Shown here in pieces: positions 11,795-20,518 of a DNA stretch of 64,000 nucleotides. The notes below the pieces were generated by a model, which did not search any database, was not told the origin of the DNA, and worked only from the letters and a program-made list of their open reading frames with translations. The position numbers and the translations under genes are program-made. How positions within the stretch are numbered: the first letter of the stretch is position 1; each line of letters opens with the position of its first letter. Source of the stretch: JAGOEY01 sp017997515 (GTDB lineage: Bacteria > Pseudomonadota > Gammaproteobacteria > Burkholderiales > Burkholderiaceae_C); assembly GCA_026314275.1 (NCBI GenBank), contig CP111109.1, positions 3,472,001 to 3,536,000 of the forward strand, written 5' to 3'.

Positions 11795-12577
11795 ATGGCT
11801 TACACCATCGATCTTTCAGGCCGGGTTGCTTTTGTCACCGGTGCATCCAGCGGGCTGGGGGCGCAGTTTGCCCGTGCGCTGGCCCAGGCCGGGGCTGCCG
11901 TGGTGCTGGCCAGCCGCCGGGTGGACAAACTCAAGGCGCTGCGGGCCCACATTGAAGGTGAGGGCGGCGACGCCCATGTGATGGAGCTGGACGTGACCGA
12001 CCGCCACAGCATCAAGGCCGCTGTGGCCCACGCCGAAACCGAGGTGGGGTCGATCGACATTCTGGTCAACAACTCGGGTGTCAGCACCACCCAACGTATC
12101 CAGGACGTGACCGAGGGGGACTTTGACTACATCTTCGACACCAATGTGCGTGGTGCCTTCTTTATGGCGCAGGAGGTGGGCAAACGCATGCTGGCCCGAG
12201 CGCAGGGCACGGCACCGGGCAGCTACACCGGCGGGCGCATCATCAACATTGCGAGTATGGCCGGGCTCAAGGTGCTGCCGCAGATTGGTGCGTACTGCAT
12301 GAGCAAGGCGGCGGTGATCCAGATGACCAGAGCCATGGCGCTGGAATGGGGCAAACACGGCATCAACGTGAACGCGATTTGCCCCGGCTACATCGACACC
12401 GAGATCAACCACCACCACTGGCAAACCGAACAGGGCCAGAAGTTGGTCAACATGCTGCCGCGCAAACGGGTCGGCAAACCGGAGGATCTGGATGCCCTGG
12501 TGGTGTTGCTGGCCAGTGCCCAAAGCCATTTTGTGAACGGCGCCATCATTGCGGCAGACGATGGGTTTGCACTGTAA
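11795..12577 (+). CDS. SDR family oxidoreductase
   Basis: Classical NAD(P)-dependent short-chain dehydrogenase, 260 residues. It has the cofactor motif VTGASSGLGAQFAR, NNSG at the end of strand 4, and the catalytic Ser (INIASMAG region) with YCMSK (Tyr/Lys). ATG 11795 is preferred because GTGAGGAGACTTTA precedes it. A GTG eight codons upstream lies within the same frame but overlaps the ribosome site. Substrate is unknown; neighbours ETF-QO and an acyl-CoA thioesterase suggest acyl-chain metabolism, which is inference. Confidence 0.9.
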   Translation: MAYTIDLSGRVAFVTGASSGLGAQFARALAQAGAAVVLASRRVDKLKALRAHIEGEGGDAHVMELDVTDRHSIKAAVAHAETEVGSIDILVNNSGVSTTQRIQDVTEGDFDYIFDTNVRGAFFMAQEVGKRMLARAQGTAPGSYTGGRIINIASMAGLKVLPQIGAYCMSKAAVIQMTRAMALEWGKHGINVNAICPGYIDTEINHHHWQTEQGQKLVNMLPRKRVGKPEDLDALVVLLASAQSHFVNGAIIAADDGFAL

Positions 12578-12590
12578 ACACAGAAAATTT

Positions 12591-12645
12591 GAATAAAAAA
12601 TGGCTGCAGCGCACAACCAACGTGCGCATTCAGCTATTTAATTGA
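12591..12645 (-). repeat. AT-rich dispersed repeat copy
   Basis: On the minus strand: AATTAAATAGCTGAATGCGC, ACGTTGGTTG, then TGCGCTGCAGCCATTTTTTA. It is nearly the same as the copy at 62763-62820, sharing ATGCGCACGT.GGTTGTGCGCTG. It lies between the SDR and thioesterase genes. Confidence 0.75.
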
Positions 12646-12662
12646 TAGCAAATGGACGCTGC

Positions 12663-13085
12663 ATGAAGATCGAAATCCCTGAACAGAAAAAACTGGTGCA
12701 CGAGGCCCTGCTGCCCATCCGCTGGGGCGATATGGACGCCATGGGCCATGTCAACAACGCGTCCTATTTCCGTTACCTTGAAACGGTGCGTATCGACTGG
12801 CTCTATGCCATTGGCTGCAAACCGGCCCCCGATGGGGAAGGGCCGGTCATCGTGAATGCGTTCTGCAATTTCTACAAACAGCTTGAATACCCAGGGGATG
12901 TGCGCATCAAACTCTACGTCAGTGACGTGGGGCGCACCACCTTTGAAACCTGGGGCACGATGGAACGCACTGACCAGCCCGGCACCATTTACGCAGCGGG
13001 TGGGGCGACCACCATCTGGGTTGACTTTCCGAAGCAAAAAGCCCAAACGCTGCCAGACTGGATGCGTCAGCTGTTACTTTCATAG
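12663..13085 (+). CDS. Acyl-CoA thioesterase (4-hydroxybenzoyl-CoA thioesterase / YbgC-FadM type)
   Basis: Small hot-dog-fold thioesterase that hydrolyses acyl-CoA. The 140-residue product has the family block IRWGDMDAMGHVNNASYFRYLETVRIDWL, in which the Asp of GDMDAMGHVNN is the usual catalytic residue. ATG 12663 is used; the frame extends a few codons upstream through the dispersed repeat. The gene follows the SDR after an 85-base gap occupied by the AT-rich repeat. Confidence 0.9.
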   Translation: MKIEIPEQKKLVHEALLPIRWGDMDAMGHVNNASYFRYLETVRIDWLYAIGCKPAPDGEGPVIVNAFCNFYKQLEYPGDVRIKLYVSDVGRTTFETWGTMERTDQPGTIYAAGGATTIWVDFPKQKAQTLPDWMRQLLLS

Positions 13086-13155
13086 TCGGCAACCCTTGCA
13101 CAGAAATTCGGTGTTGCCATTCAAAACCGGGGGAAATCTGGCGACAATCACCCGC

Positions 13156-13674
13156 ATGAAAATAACCACACTGACCATGGGTCTGTGCGTTCTGTGCGCA
13201 AGCAGCACTGTTTTTGCACAAACGGCCGATGCCGGAGCGGCCGCCAGCTCGGTGGCTGTGGCTGCGAATGGCCCCACTTGACGCGTGATGGCGTCTCCCT
13301 ACACCTACCACTGGTCCAAAGACCCGGACCACCGCGATGTCTACATGGTCGGGCTGGAACGCCAGGGTACTGACAATGTGGTGTGGGGTGGCTCGTATTT
13401 CCGCAACTCCTTCGGGCAGCCCAGCGGTTACCTGTACGGCGGCAAACGCTACGACAACATCTTTTCGCAAAACAAACTGTTTGCGCAGTGGACGGTGGGG
13501 CTGCTGTACGGCTACAAGGAGCCTTACCAGGACAAAGTGCCTCTGAACCACAACGGCTTTTCACCCGGCGCTGTGTTCAGCCTGGGCTGGCAGTTCACTC
13601 CGATGTGGTCTGCACAGGTGAATGTGCTGGGCAACTCGGCACTCATGTTTCAGTTCTCAGCGGACTTCAAGTAA
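13156..13674 (+). pseudogene. Small outer-membrane beta-barrel-type protein interrupted by an in-frame TGA
   Basis: ATG 13156 starts a signal peptide (MKITTLTMGLCVLCASSTVFAQ) and a short linker that ends at TGA 13279-13281. The same frame continues without shift as YTYHWSKDPDHRDVYMVGLERQ to NSALMFQFSADFK at 13674. That part resembles a conserved Comamonadaceae family often annotated as a glycerol-3-phosphate transporter-like or PagP-like barrel, with SFGQPSGYLYGGKRYD and LLYGYKEPYQDKVP. The single in-frame stop separates export signal from mature chain. It could be a real nonsense mutation or a sequencing error; internal GTG 13285 / ATG 13288 would give only an unexported product. Confidence 0.75.
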
Positions 13675-13775
13675 CACCCCCAGGCTTCGCGGACTTCGTT
13701 CCGCTACTCCTACCCCCTTGCAGGGGGCGGTGCCAGTGGCCCGGCAAAGCCGGTTCCACGGCACCCGCTGGAATT
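13675..13775 (+). repeat. GC-rich dispersed repeat copy (CACCCCCAGGCTT family)
   Basis: It begins CACCCCCAGGCTTCGCGGAC at the base after the barrel-gene stop, with internal hairpin CCCCCTTGCAGGGGG, then GGCCCGGCAAAGCCGGTTCC and GCACCCGCTGGAA. It lies between two convergent genes. Other copies are at 36429-36528, 59073-59175 and 62621-62718. Confidence 0.85.
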
Positions 13776-13815
13776 TTGGCTTGCTTCGCATCGCCTCCAG
13801 AGGGAGCGCTGTCAT

Positions 13816-14400
13816 TTAATCTGACTTTTTCTGTTTCGGTGTGCGACCCAGCAGGTAGAACTCGGGGTTGGGCATCATGCTCGCGAAGCTGGCCATGCGG
13901 TTGGACAGGCCAAAAAACGCCGTGATGGCCGCAATGTCCCAGATGTCTTCGTCGTCAAAACCATGGGCGTGAAGTGGCGCAAAGTCGGCCTCTTCAATCT
14001 CGTGTGAGCGTTCGCAGACCTTCATCGCAAAGTCGAGCATGGTGCGCTGGCGGGGTGTGATGTCGGCCTTGCGGTAGTTCACCGCCACCTGGTCGGCCAC
14101 CAGGGGTTTCTTCTCATAGATCCGCAAAATCGCGCCATGCGCCACCACGCAGTACACACACTGGTTGGCCGCGCTGGTGGTGGTGATGATCATCTCGCGG
14201 TCGCCCTTGGTGAGATGGCTTTCCTCGCGCAGCATCAGGGCGTCGTGGTAGGCAAAGAAGGCGCGCCATTCGGCCGGGCGTCGCGCAAATGCCAGGAACA
14301 CGTTGGGGATGAAGCCTGACTTCTCTTGCACTTCCAGGATACGTGCGCGGATGTCGTCGGGCAGGCCTTCCAGTGCGGGCGCTGGGTAACGGGTGCTCAT
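13816..14400 (-). CDS. AhpD-like peroxidase-related / carboxymuconolactone decarboxylase-family protein
   Basis: A 194-residue all-helical protein of the alkylhydroperoxidase D-like fold. The redox motif is in SAANQCVYCVVAHGAI (CVYC followed by the family His). The opening ALEGLPDDIRARILEVQEKSGFIPNVFLA is typical of the uncharacterised peroxidase-related subfamily. ATG 14400 has AGGAGACACC upstream; the frame extends 11 codons further without RBS. It lies downstream of catalase on the same strand but behind catalase's terminator. A role in peroxide or organic hydroperoxide removal is plausible, not shown. Confidence 0.85.
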   Translation of the reverse strand: MSTRYPAPALEGLPDDIRARILEVQEKSGFIPNVFLAFARRPAEWRAFFAYHDALMLREESHLTKGDREMIITTTSAANQCVYCVVAHGAILRIYEKKPLVADQVAVNYRKADITPRQRTMLDFAMKVCERSHEIEEADFAPLHAHGFDDEDIWDIAAITAFFGLSNRMASFASMMPNPEFYLLGRTPKQKKSD

Positions 14401-14456
14401 GGTGGTGTCTCCTTGTAGGTATCTCACCATCATACGAAGCGCAGCGCCGCTTCCAT

Positions 14457-14490
14457 GAAAAAAGGCGCATGGCCTGGGCCATGCGCCTTG
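14457..14490 (-). terminator. Rho-independent terminator after catalase
   Basis: Minus-strand palindrome GGCGCATGGCCCAGGCCATGCGCC is followed by TTTTTTC, 22 bases after the catalase stop. Confidence 0.9.
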
Positions 14491-14510
14491 TGGATGAACC
14501 GCCGCCCTGT

Positions 14511-15947
14511 TTACGGTGCCAGCCGTTGTAATGCCGCCGCCACACCTGCGCCATAGGCCGGGTCGGCCTTGGTGCAGTTGTCGATGTGGCGCTGCTGGAT
14601 GGGTTTGGATGCACCACCCACGTTGCGGGCCGTGTTCTCGAACAGCACCTGCTGCTGCGCTGGCGTCATCAGGCGGAACAGGTTGCCGGGTTGTGAGTAG
14701 TAGTCGTCATCCTCGCGGTGGTTCCAGTGGTCGGCTGCACCTTCCAGTGACAGCGGTGGTTCGCGGAACTCGGGCTGCTCCTGCAGTGCGCCTTTGCTGT
14801 TGGGCTCATAACCGACTTCGCTGCCGTTGTTGCTGTTCACCCGCATGCTGCCGTCGCGGTGGTAGCTGTGTACCGGGCAGCGGGGTGCGTTCACGGGAAT
14901 CTGGTGGTGGTTCACACCCAGGCGGTAACGCGCCGCATCGCCGTACGAGAACAAGCGCGACTGCAGCATCTTGTCGGGCGAGAAACTGATGCCGGGCACC
15001 ACGTTGGCGGGGGAGAACGCGAGTTGTTCCACCTCGGCAAAGTAGTTCTCGGGGTTGCGGTTCAGCTCCAGCACACCGACGTCGATGAGGGGGTAGTCGC
15101 CGTGTGGCCAGACCTTGGTCAGGTCGAACGGGTTGATGTGGTAACTGGCGGCGTCTTTTTCCGGCATGACCTGGATCTTCAGGTTCCAGCGTGGGAAGTC
15201 ACCGTTGTCGATGGCGTTGAGCAGGTCGGCCTGGTGGCTTTCGCGGTCGTTGCCCACAATGGCCGCGGCTTCGGCATCGGTCAGGTTCTCAATGCCTTGT
15301 TGTGTCACGAGGTGGAACTTGACCCAGAAACGTTCGTTTTGTGCGTTCAGGAAGCTGAAAGTGTGGCTGCCAAAACCGTGCATGTGGCGGTACGACTTGG
15401 GCAGGCCGCGGTCGCTCATGACGATGGTGACCTGGTGCAGCGCCTCGGGCAGCAGCGTCCAGAAGTCCCAGTTGTTTTCAGCGCTGCGCAGGTTGGTGCG
15501 CGGGTCGCGTTTCACGGCACGGTTCAGATCAGGGAACTTCAGCGGGTCACGCAGAAAGAACACCGGTGTGTTGTTGCCCACCAGATCCCAGTTGCCTTCT
15601 TCGGTGTAGAACTTGACGGCGAAGCCGCGGATGTCGCGCTCGGCATCGGCCGCGCCGCGTTCACCGGCCACGGTGGAGAAACGCAGCACCAGGTCGGTTT
15701 TTTTGCCCACCGTGGAGAAGATTTTGGCCTTGGTGTACTGGGTGATGTCGTGGGTCACCGTGAAGGTGCCATACGCGGCCGAGCCCTTGGCGTGCATACG
15801 CCGCTCGGGGATCACTTCGCGGGCAAAGTGGGCCAGTTTTTCCAGGTGCCAGACGTCCTGCAACAGCACGGGGCCACGTGGGCCAGCGGTCTGGGTGTTC
15901 TGGTTGTCAACGACGGGTGCGCCAGCGGCGGTGGTGAGTTTGCTCAT
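14511..15947 (-). CDS. katA: Monofunctional haem catalase (small-subunit clade)
   Basis: It dismutates hydrogen peroxide. The 478-residue protein has the distal His in RRMHAKGSAAYG (H52), the catalytic Asn in DLVGNNTPVFF (N125) and the proximal haem Tyr in RLFSYGDAARYRLG. Length and lack of a C-terminal flavodoxin domain place it in the small-subunit NADPH-binding group. ATG 15947 follows AAAGGAAACTACG. The upstream gap contains ATAG-N7-GTAT at 16047-16061, which resembles half of an OxyR site; regulation by OxyR is inference. It is transcribed divergently from the FKBP gene. Confidence 0.95.
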   Translation of the reverse strand: MSKLTTAAGAPVVDNQNTQTAGPRGPVLLQDVWHLEKLAHFAREVIPERRMHAKGSAAYGTFTVTHDITQYTKAKIFSTVGKKTDLVLRFSTVAGERGAADAERDIRGFAVKFYTEEGNWDLVGNNTPVFFLRDPLKFPDLNRAVKRDPRTNLRSAENNWDFWTLLPEALHQVTIVMSDRGLPKSYRHMHGFGSHTFSFLNAQNERFWVKFHLVTQQGIENLTDAEAAAIVGNDRESHQADLLNAIDNGDFPRWNLKIQVMPEKDAASYHINPFDLTKVWPHGDYPLIDVGVLELNRNPENYFAEVEQLAFSPANVVPGISFSPDKMLQSRLFSYGDAARYRLGVNHHQIPVNAPRCPVHSYHRDGSMRVNSNNGSEVGYEPNSKGALQEQPEFREPPLSLEGAADHWNHREDDDYYSQPGNLFRLMTPAQQQVLFENTARNVGGASKPIQQRHIDNCTKADPAYGAGVAAALQRLAP

Positions 15948-16159
15948 CGTAGTTTCCTTTGGAGGGGACAAGAACCGTTTCAACGGGGCTGCCACCATTG
16001 TGGTGTGAATCGCCCCAGATTTCGATTGTATTCCTGTAAGCACTCGATAGTCAATTTGTATTGATTAATATAAATTAAGTTGTTTTGGCAATCATGAGGC
16101 GTGCCCTCAAACGTGGCAATAATGGGCACCTTTATTTCACCTTGCCCCGAGGAGTTTTT

Positions 16160-16576
16160 GTGCGAACCATCCTGTGTGCTGCTGTTGTTTCCCTGAGTGT
16201 TGTCACCATGGCGTCGGCCCAGACTGCGCCTGCTGCCGCTGCGCCTGTCACCACCAAAAGCGGCCTGGTTTTCCAGTCGCTGAAAGAAGGCACGGGCACC
16301 GCCCCCAAAGCCACCGACACCGTGACCGTGCACTACCGCGGCACCTTTCTGGACGGCAAGGAATTTGACAGTTCGTTCAAACGTAATGCGCCCACCTCGT
16401 TCCCGCTGAACGGTGTAATCCCGTGCTGGACCGAAGGTGTACAAATGATGAAGCCGGGCGGCAAGGCGCGTCTGACCTGCCCACCCGCCATCGCCTACGG
16501 TGAACGCGGTGCGGGTGGTGTGATCCCGCCGAATGCCACGCTGAATTTCGAAATCGAGCTGATTTCGGTCAAGTAA
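16160..16576 (+). CDS. Secreted FKBP-type peptidyl-prolyl isomerase
   Basis: It catalyses proline cis-trans isomerisation during folding of exported proteins. The chosen GTG 16160, with CCGAGGAG eight bases upstream, gives MRTILCAAVVSLSVVTMASAQ, a signal peptide, then one FKBP domain (VTVHYRGTFLDGKEFDSSF; GVIPCWTEGVQMM; YGERGAGGVIPPNATLNFEIELI). An ATG at 16085 is in frame but has no RBS and would bury the signal peptide. The mature domain is about 115 residues. Confidence 0.92.
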   Translation: MRTILCAAVVSLSVVTMASAQTAPAAAAPVTTKSGLVFQSLKEGTGTAPKATDTVTVHYRGTFLDGKEFDSSFKRNAPTSFPLNGVIPCWTEGVQMMKPGGKARLTCPPAIAYGERGAGGVIPPNATLNFEIELISVK

Positions 16577-16585
16577 TCCTGCTCC

Positions 16586-18049
16586 ATGAACGAACAGGCG
16601 GCGCGTGACCTGCTGTTGGCCTGGGCGCTTGAGAGCAGTGATGCCGACCTGAACGTGGTGACGCCGCAGCAGCGGCAGCATCTTGCCCAAGTGGCACGGG
16701 ACGAGGTGCACACACAGAGCCCGTCCACTGATGAGGGCCTGCCTGAGCGCTTCCTGGCCCGCCGCGCGGCCCTGGTGCTGCACGCCGTGGGAGCGCAGAC
16801 CCCCGCTTTACCCCTCTTTCTTGCGCGCAACAAACTCTTTGCCGCGCTGGCTGCTGGTTTGCCCATTGCGGCATTTCTCGTTGGCTTGCTGGTGGACCGA
16901 TTGGGCAGCCCGCACCGTGTTGATCTGTTGTCGGCACCACTGCTGCTGATCGTGCTGTGGAACCTGCTGGTGTATGCGTGGTTGGCCGTTGCCTTGTTCA
17001 AACCCAAAAAACAGGGCTCACAGGCGGGTCTGGGCTGGCTCGGCCGCTGGGCAAGCGGCCTGGCCTGGCTGCCAAAAAATATGCCGCAGCCCTGGCCCGC
17101 AGCGCTGGCCACTTTCACCGCCCACTGGATGCATACCAGTGCACCCCTGACCCGTGTGCGGGTGCTGCGGGTGGTACACACGTGTGCAGCTGCTTTGGCC
17201 CTGGGCGTAGTGGCCTCGCTTTATATGCGTGGCTTGCTGGTGCAGTACCAGGTGGGCTGGGAAAGCACCTTTTTGCGGGGCGAGCAGGTGCAGGGTTTGC
17301 TGTCGCTGTTGTTCAAACCCGCGATGCTGGTTTTTGGCATGCAGGGCTTCTCGCTGGCGGAAGTGCAGGCCTTGCAATGGCCGCACCAGGCACCTGTGGA
17401 TGGTGGGGCACGTTGGGTGCACCTGTTCGCCGCCACCTTGCTGTTGCTGGTGGTGCTGCCGCGCTGTGTGTTGGCAGCCGTGGCTTATGGCAAGGAGCGG
17501 CGGCTGGCCCGTCGGTTTCACGCCGACACCGCACACCCCTATGTACGTGACGTGCTGGGCGCAGTGGGCCTGGGCACTACAGGCGCGGTGCTGCGTGTGT
17601 TCCCCTACAGTTTCACTGTGGACAGCCAGCGCAGTGAGGGGTTGCAAGTGTTGGCACGCAGGCAACTGGGCGCACAGGCGCAGGTTCTGCTGCAAGCCTC
17701 CACGGCGTACGGTGAAGAGTTGGCTCCGGCGGGTGTTGTGCCCCGCAGCCTCGATGTGGCCTTGTTCAACCTGAGCGCAACGCCAGAGGCTGAGAACCAT
17801 GGCGCTTTTCTGGACAGTCTGGTGCAGCAAGGCACCATGCGCCTGGAGGTGTGGGTGGATGCATCGGCCTACCAGCAGCGACTGTTTGGCAGCAGCCCGG
17901 AGAGGCTGGAGCAGCGCAGTGCCTTGTGGCGCAGCCTTGGTGCCGCACGCAATCTGCCGGTGCAAATCGTGCACCTGGTCCAGCCCGAGACACCCACGGC
18001 CACACAGGCAGCGCAGCAACAAAGCCCGGTGGTATTGGTACTAGCATGA
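16586..18049 (+). CDS. DUF2868 membrane protein
   Basis: A 487-residue membrane protein of unknown function. It starts MNEQAARDLLLAWALE and has hydrophobic segments around residues 88-105 and 113-140, a further pair around 200-225, and another around 285-305. The C-terminal third is soluble and ends TQAAQQQSPVVLVLA. Its stop overlaps the start of the next gene by ATGA, so the two are probably translated together. DUF2868 next to a DUF3482 GTPase is a conserved pair in proteobacteria; I know of no established function. It follows the FKBP gene by nine bases and may be in its transcript. Confidence 0.85.
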   Translation: MNEQAARDLLLAWALESSDADLNVVTPQQRQHLAQVARDEVHTQSPSTDEGLPERFLARRAALVLHAVGAQTPALPLFLARNKLFAALAAGLPIAAFLVGLLVDRLGSPHRVDLLSAPLLLIVLWNLLVYAWLAVALFKPKKQGSQAGLGWLGRWASGLAWLPKNMPQPWPAALATFTAHWMHTSAPLTRVRVLRVVHTCAAALALGVVASLYMRGLLVQYQVGWESTFLRGEQVQGLLSLLFKPAMLVFGMQGFSLAEVQALQWPHQAPVDGGARWVHLFAATLLLLVVLPRCVLAAVAYGKERRLARRFHADTAHPYVRDVLGAVGLGTTGAVLRVFPYSFTVDSQRSEGLQVLARRQLGAQAQVLLQASTAYGEELAPAGVVPRSLDVALFNLSATPEAENHGAFLDSLVQQGTMRLEVWVDASAYQQRLFGSSPERLEQRSALWRSLGAARNLPVQIVHLVQPETPTATQAAQQQSPVVLVLA

Positions 18050-19515
18050 CAAACAACCCGGCCCACATCCAGCTGGTGCTGGTGTCGCACACCAACGCGG
18101 GCAAGACCACCCTGGCCCGCACCCTGTTGTCGGTGGACTTGGGGGAAGTGCGTGATGCCCCGCATGTGACCACCGAGTCAGACGCCCACACCCTTTGGCG
18201 CAGCCCCGAGGGCGACACGCTGCAGCTGTGGGACACGCCGGGGTTTGGCGACTCGGTACGTTTGTTCAAGCGCCTGCGCCTGGCGGGCAACCCGCTGGGC
18301 TGGTTTCTGCGCGAGGTGGTGGACCGCTACCGCGAGCGCCCGTTCTGGCTGAGCCAGCAGGCCATGCGCACCGCGCGCGAAGCCGCCGACGTGGTGCTTT
18401 ACCTGGTGAACGCGTCGGAAGACCCGCAGGATGCCGGTTACCTCGACGCCGAGATGCAGATCCTGCAGTGGCTGGACAAGCCGGTGCTGATCTTGCTCAA
18501 CCAGATGGGCCCGCCGCGCCCGCAGGCCGAGGAAGATGCCGAGCAATCCCGCTGGCAGGCGCTGCTGGCGGTGTACCCCATGGTCAAGCGGGTGATTCCG
18601 CTCGACGCTTTTGCACGTTGCTGGGTGCATGAACGGGGTTTTTATGACGCTATCGGCGCTGTGGTGCCGCAGGTGAAGCAGGGTGCTTACCAACAATTTT
18701 TGGTGCATTGGGCGCAGGCCAACCAAACCCGGCTCGAGGCTGCAGTGGCTTTGATCTCCACGCAACTCGCCACTGCCGTGCGCGACAGTGAGGTGGTGGT
18801 GACGGACGAAGGTGCCCGTTTTGACCGTTTTCTGGGTGCTGTGGGCCTGGGCCGCCGCGCGGGCGAAAAGCGCCAGACCCAAGCCTGGAACGCGCTGGTG
18901 GAGCGCCTGGGCGCGGGCATCTTGCAGAGCACCACCGCGCTGCTGCGTTTGCACCAGTTGGACGCGGGTGCGGCGGCCACCATCCACAGCCGGGTAGAGC
19001 AGAGTTTTGTGGTGCGCGCCCCGGTGGACACGACACAGGCGGGTCTGCTCGGTTCGGTACTCTCCGGAGCGGCGGCAGGTTTGTCCGCCGACCTGATGGC
19101 CGGTGGCCTGAGTTTTGGCGCGGGCGCATTGGTGGGCGGCATTCTGGGGGCGCTGGGGTTTGCCGGTGCCGCCTGGGCCTTCAACGTGAGCACCGACCGT
19201 AATGTGGAGACGCTGCAGTTTTCCGATGCGTTTATGCGTGCGCAGCTGGTGGCCGCTGTGCTGCGTTATTTGGCGGTGGCCCACTTCGGGCGGGGCCGTG
19301 GTGCGTTTGAAGCCTCCGAAGCGCCCACCTTCTGGCAGGCCGAAGTGGAAGCAGCCCTGGCCCCGCAAGACGCACTGTGGGCGTCAACATGGCAAGCTGC
19401 CCGTAAAGCCGCATCTCCCGAGGCAGCGGCCCAAATTCTGGCTACGCTGGTGCAGCCCTTGCTCACGCAAGTGCTCCAGCGCTTGTACCCGCATGCCACC
19501 CCGCAGGAGACGTGA
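18046..19515 (+). CDS. DUF3482 GTPase-like protein
   Basis: A 489-residue protein with an N-terminal Era/TrmE-type GTPase domain and a C-terminal part containing a glycine-rich hydrophobic hairpin (AGLLGSVLSGAAAG.., ALVGGILGALGFAGAAWAF). G1 reads SHTNAGKTT with Ser in place of the first Gly; G3 is DTPGF and G4 is LNQMG instead of NKxD. Nucleotide choice is therefore uncertain. It is coupled to the DUF2868 membrane protein by a four-base overlap, and its stop overlaps the next gene's ATG by one base. A membrane-linked GTPase switch is a reasonable guess only. Confidence 0.85.
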   Translation: MTNNPAHIQLVLVSHTNAGKTTLARTLLSVDLGEVRDAPHVTTESDAHTLWRSPEGDTLQLWDTPGFGDSVRLFKRLRLAGNPLGWFLREVVDRYRERPFWLSQQAMRTAREAADVVLYLVNASEDPQDAGYLDAEMQILQWLDKPVLILLNQMGPPRPQAEEDAEQSRWQALLAVYPMVKRVIPLDAFARCWVHERGFYDAIGAVVPQVKQGAYQQFLVHWAQANQTRLEAAVALISTQLATAVRDSEVVVTDEGARFDRFLGAVGLGRRAGEKRQTQAWNALVERLGAGILQSTTALLRLHQLDAGAAATIHSRVEQSFVVRAPVDTTQAGLLGSVLSGAAAGLSADLMAGGLSFGAGALVGGILGALGFAGAAWAFNVSTDRNVETLQFSDAFMRAQLVAAVLRYLAVAHFGRGRGAFEASEAPTFWQAEVEAALAPQDALWASTWQAARKAASPEAAAQILATLVQPLLTQVLQRLYPHATPQET

Positions 19516-20441
19516 TGGAACTACGGCAACTGCGTTACTTTGTGCGGGTGGTCGAACTGGGCAGCATGGGCCGGGCCGCGTCCGACCTCGGGGTGGTCAC
19601 ATCGGCCCTGAGCCAGCAAATCAGCCGTCTGGAAGGCGAGTTGTGCACCCGGCTGCTGCAGCGGACATCGGCTGGGGTGCTGCCCACGGATGCGGGCCTG
19701 GCCTTCCTGCAACAGGCCCAGCTGACCCTGCGCCATGCGGACGACGCGGTGCGCGCCGCGCAGCAGGCCCGGCTGGCCGGGCATGTGAGTGTCGGCCTCG
19801 CACCATCCACCACCGGGGTGCTGTGTGTGCCTTTCCTCGAGGCCATGCGCACCCGTTACCCCGATGTGCGCCTGCGGCTGGTGGAAAGCCTGTCGGGCAA
19901 CCTCGGCAGCATGCTGAATGCCCGCCAACTCGACGTGGCCGTGTTGTTTGAAACCGCCTCGGCACGGCGCTGGAGTGTGATTCCGCTGCTGGACGAACGC
20001 CTGTTTGTGGTCGGGCAGGCGAGCTTGCCGGGTATGCCACAAGGCCGACGGGTGCGGCTGGGTCAATTGGTGGATGTGCCGTTGATCCTGCCCAGCCACT
20101 CGCATGGTTTACGGGCCATTGTCGACAGCGCATTTGCCCGCACCAAGTGTGAGCCGCGCATCGTGCTGGAAATTGACGGCCTGGCAGCATTGATGGATGC
20201 GGTGCGGGCAGGCTTGGGTGCGACCGTGCAACCTGGTGCCGCGATGGTGCGTGTGCCACACGAGCAAGTGGCCATGGTCGAGATTGCCGACAAAAGTGCC
20301 TACCGCCGCAACCTGCTGGCCAGTTTGTCGGACGATGAGTTGTCACCCGCCGCGCTGGCGGCCCGGGTGGTGCTGGCCGATGTGGCCCGCACGCTGGTGC
20401 GGGCAGGGCGCTGGCCGGGTGCCACTCTTCACGAAAACTGA
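19515..20441 (+). CDS. tcuR: LysR-family regulator of tricarballylate genes
   Basis: A 308-residue LysR protein starting MELRQLRYFVRVVELGSMGRAASDLGVVTSALSQQISRLE, a complete winged helix-turn-helix, followed by a type-2 periplasmic-binding-like effector domain. ATG 19515 follows GCAGGAGACGTG. It is read in the same direction as tcuA and tcuB, 77 bases upstream of tcuA. In Salmonella TcuR activates tcuABC in response to tricarballylate; the assignment here rests on that synteny and on the family. Confidence 0.8.
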   Translation: MELRQLRYFVRVVELGSMGRAASDLGVVTSALSQQISRLEGELCTRLLQRTSAGVLPTDAGLAFLQQAQLTLRHADDAVRAAQQARLAGHVSVGLAPSTTGVLCVPFLEAMRTRYPDVRLRLVESLSGNLGSMLNARQLDVAVLFETASARRWSVIPLLDERLFVVGQASLPGMPQGRRVRLGQLVDVPLILPSHSHGLRAIVDSAFARTKCEPRIVLEIDGLAALMDAVRAGLGATVQPGAAMVRVPHEQVAMVEIADKSAYRRNLLASLSDDELSPAALAARVVLADVARTLVRAGRWPGATLHEN

Positions 20442-20518
20442 AGAGGCCTTGCCCTTTAGCGGACTAGCCAGCGACGTGGTGCGCTTCTACAGTCAGCTCC
20501 CATAACAAGGAGCCCCCG

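Noticed and set aside
13279..13281. TGA as a selenocysteine codon
   Set aside because: It lies in a linker after a signal peptide in a family not known for selenocysteine, and no SECIS-like hairpin follows.
16047..16075. Full OxyR operator upstream of catalase
   Set aside because: Only one half-site-like ATAG-N7-GTAT is visible; the second half does not match, so no operator is called.
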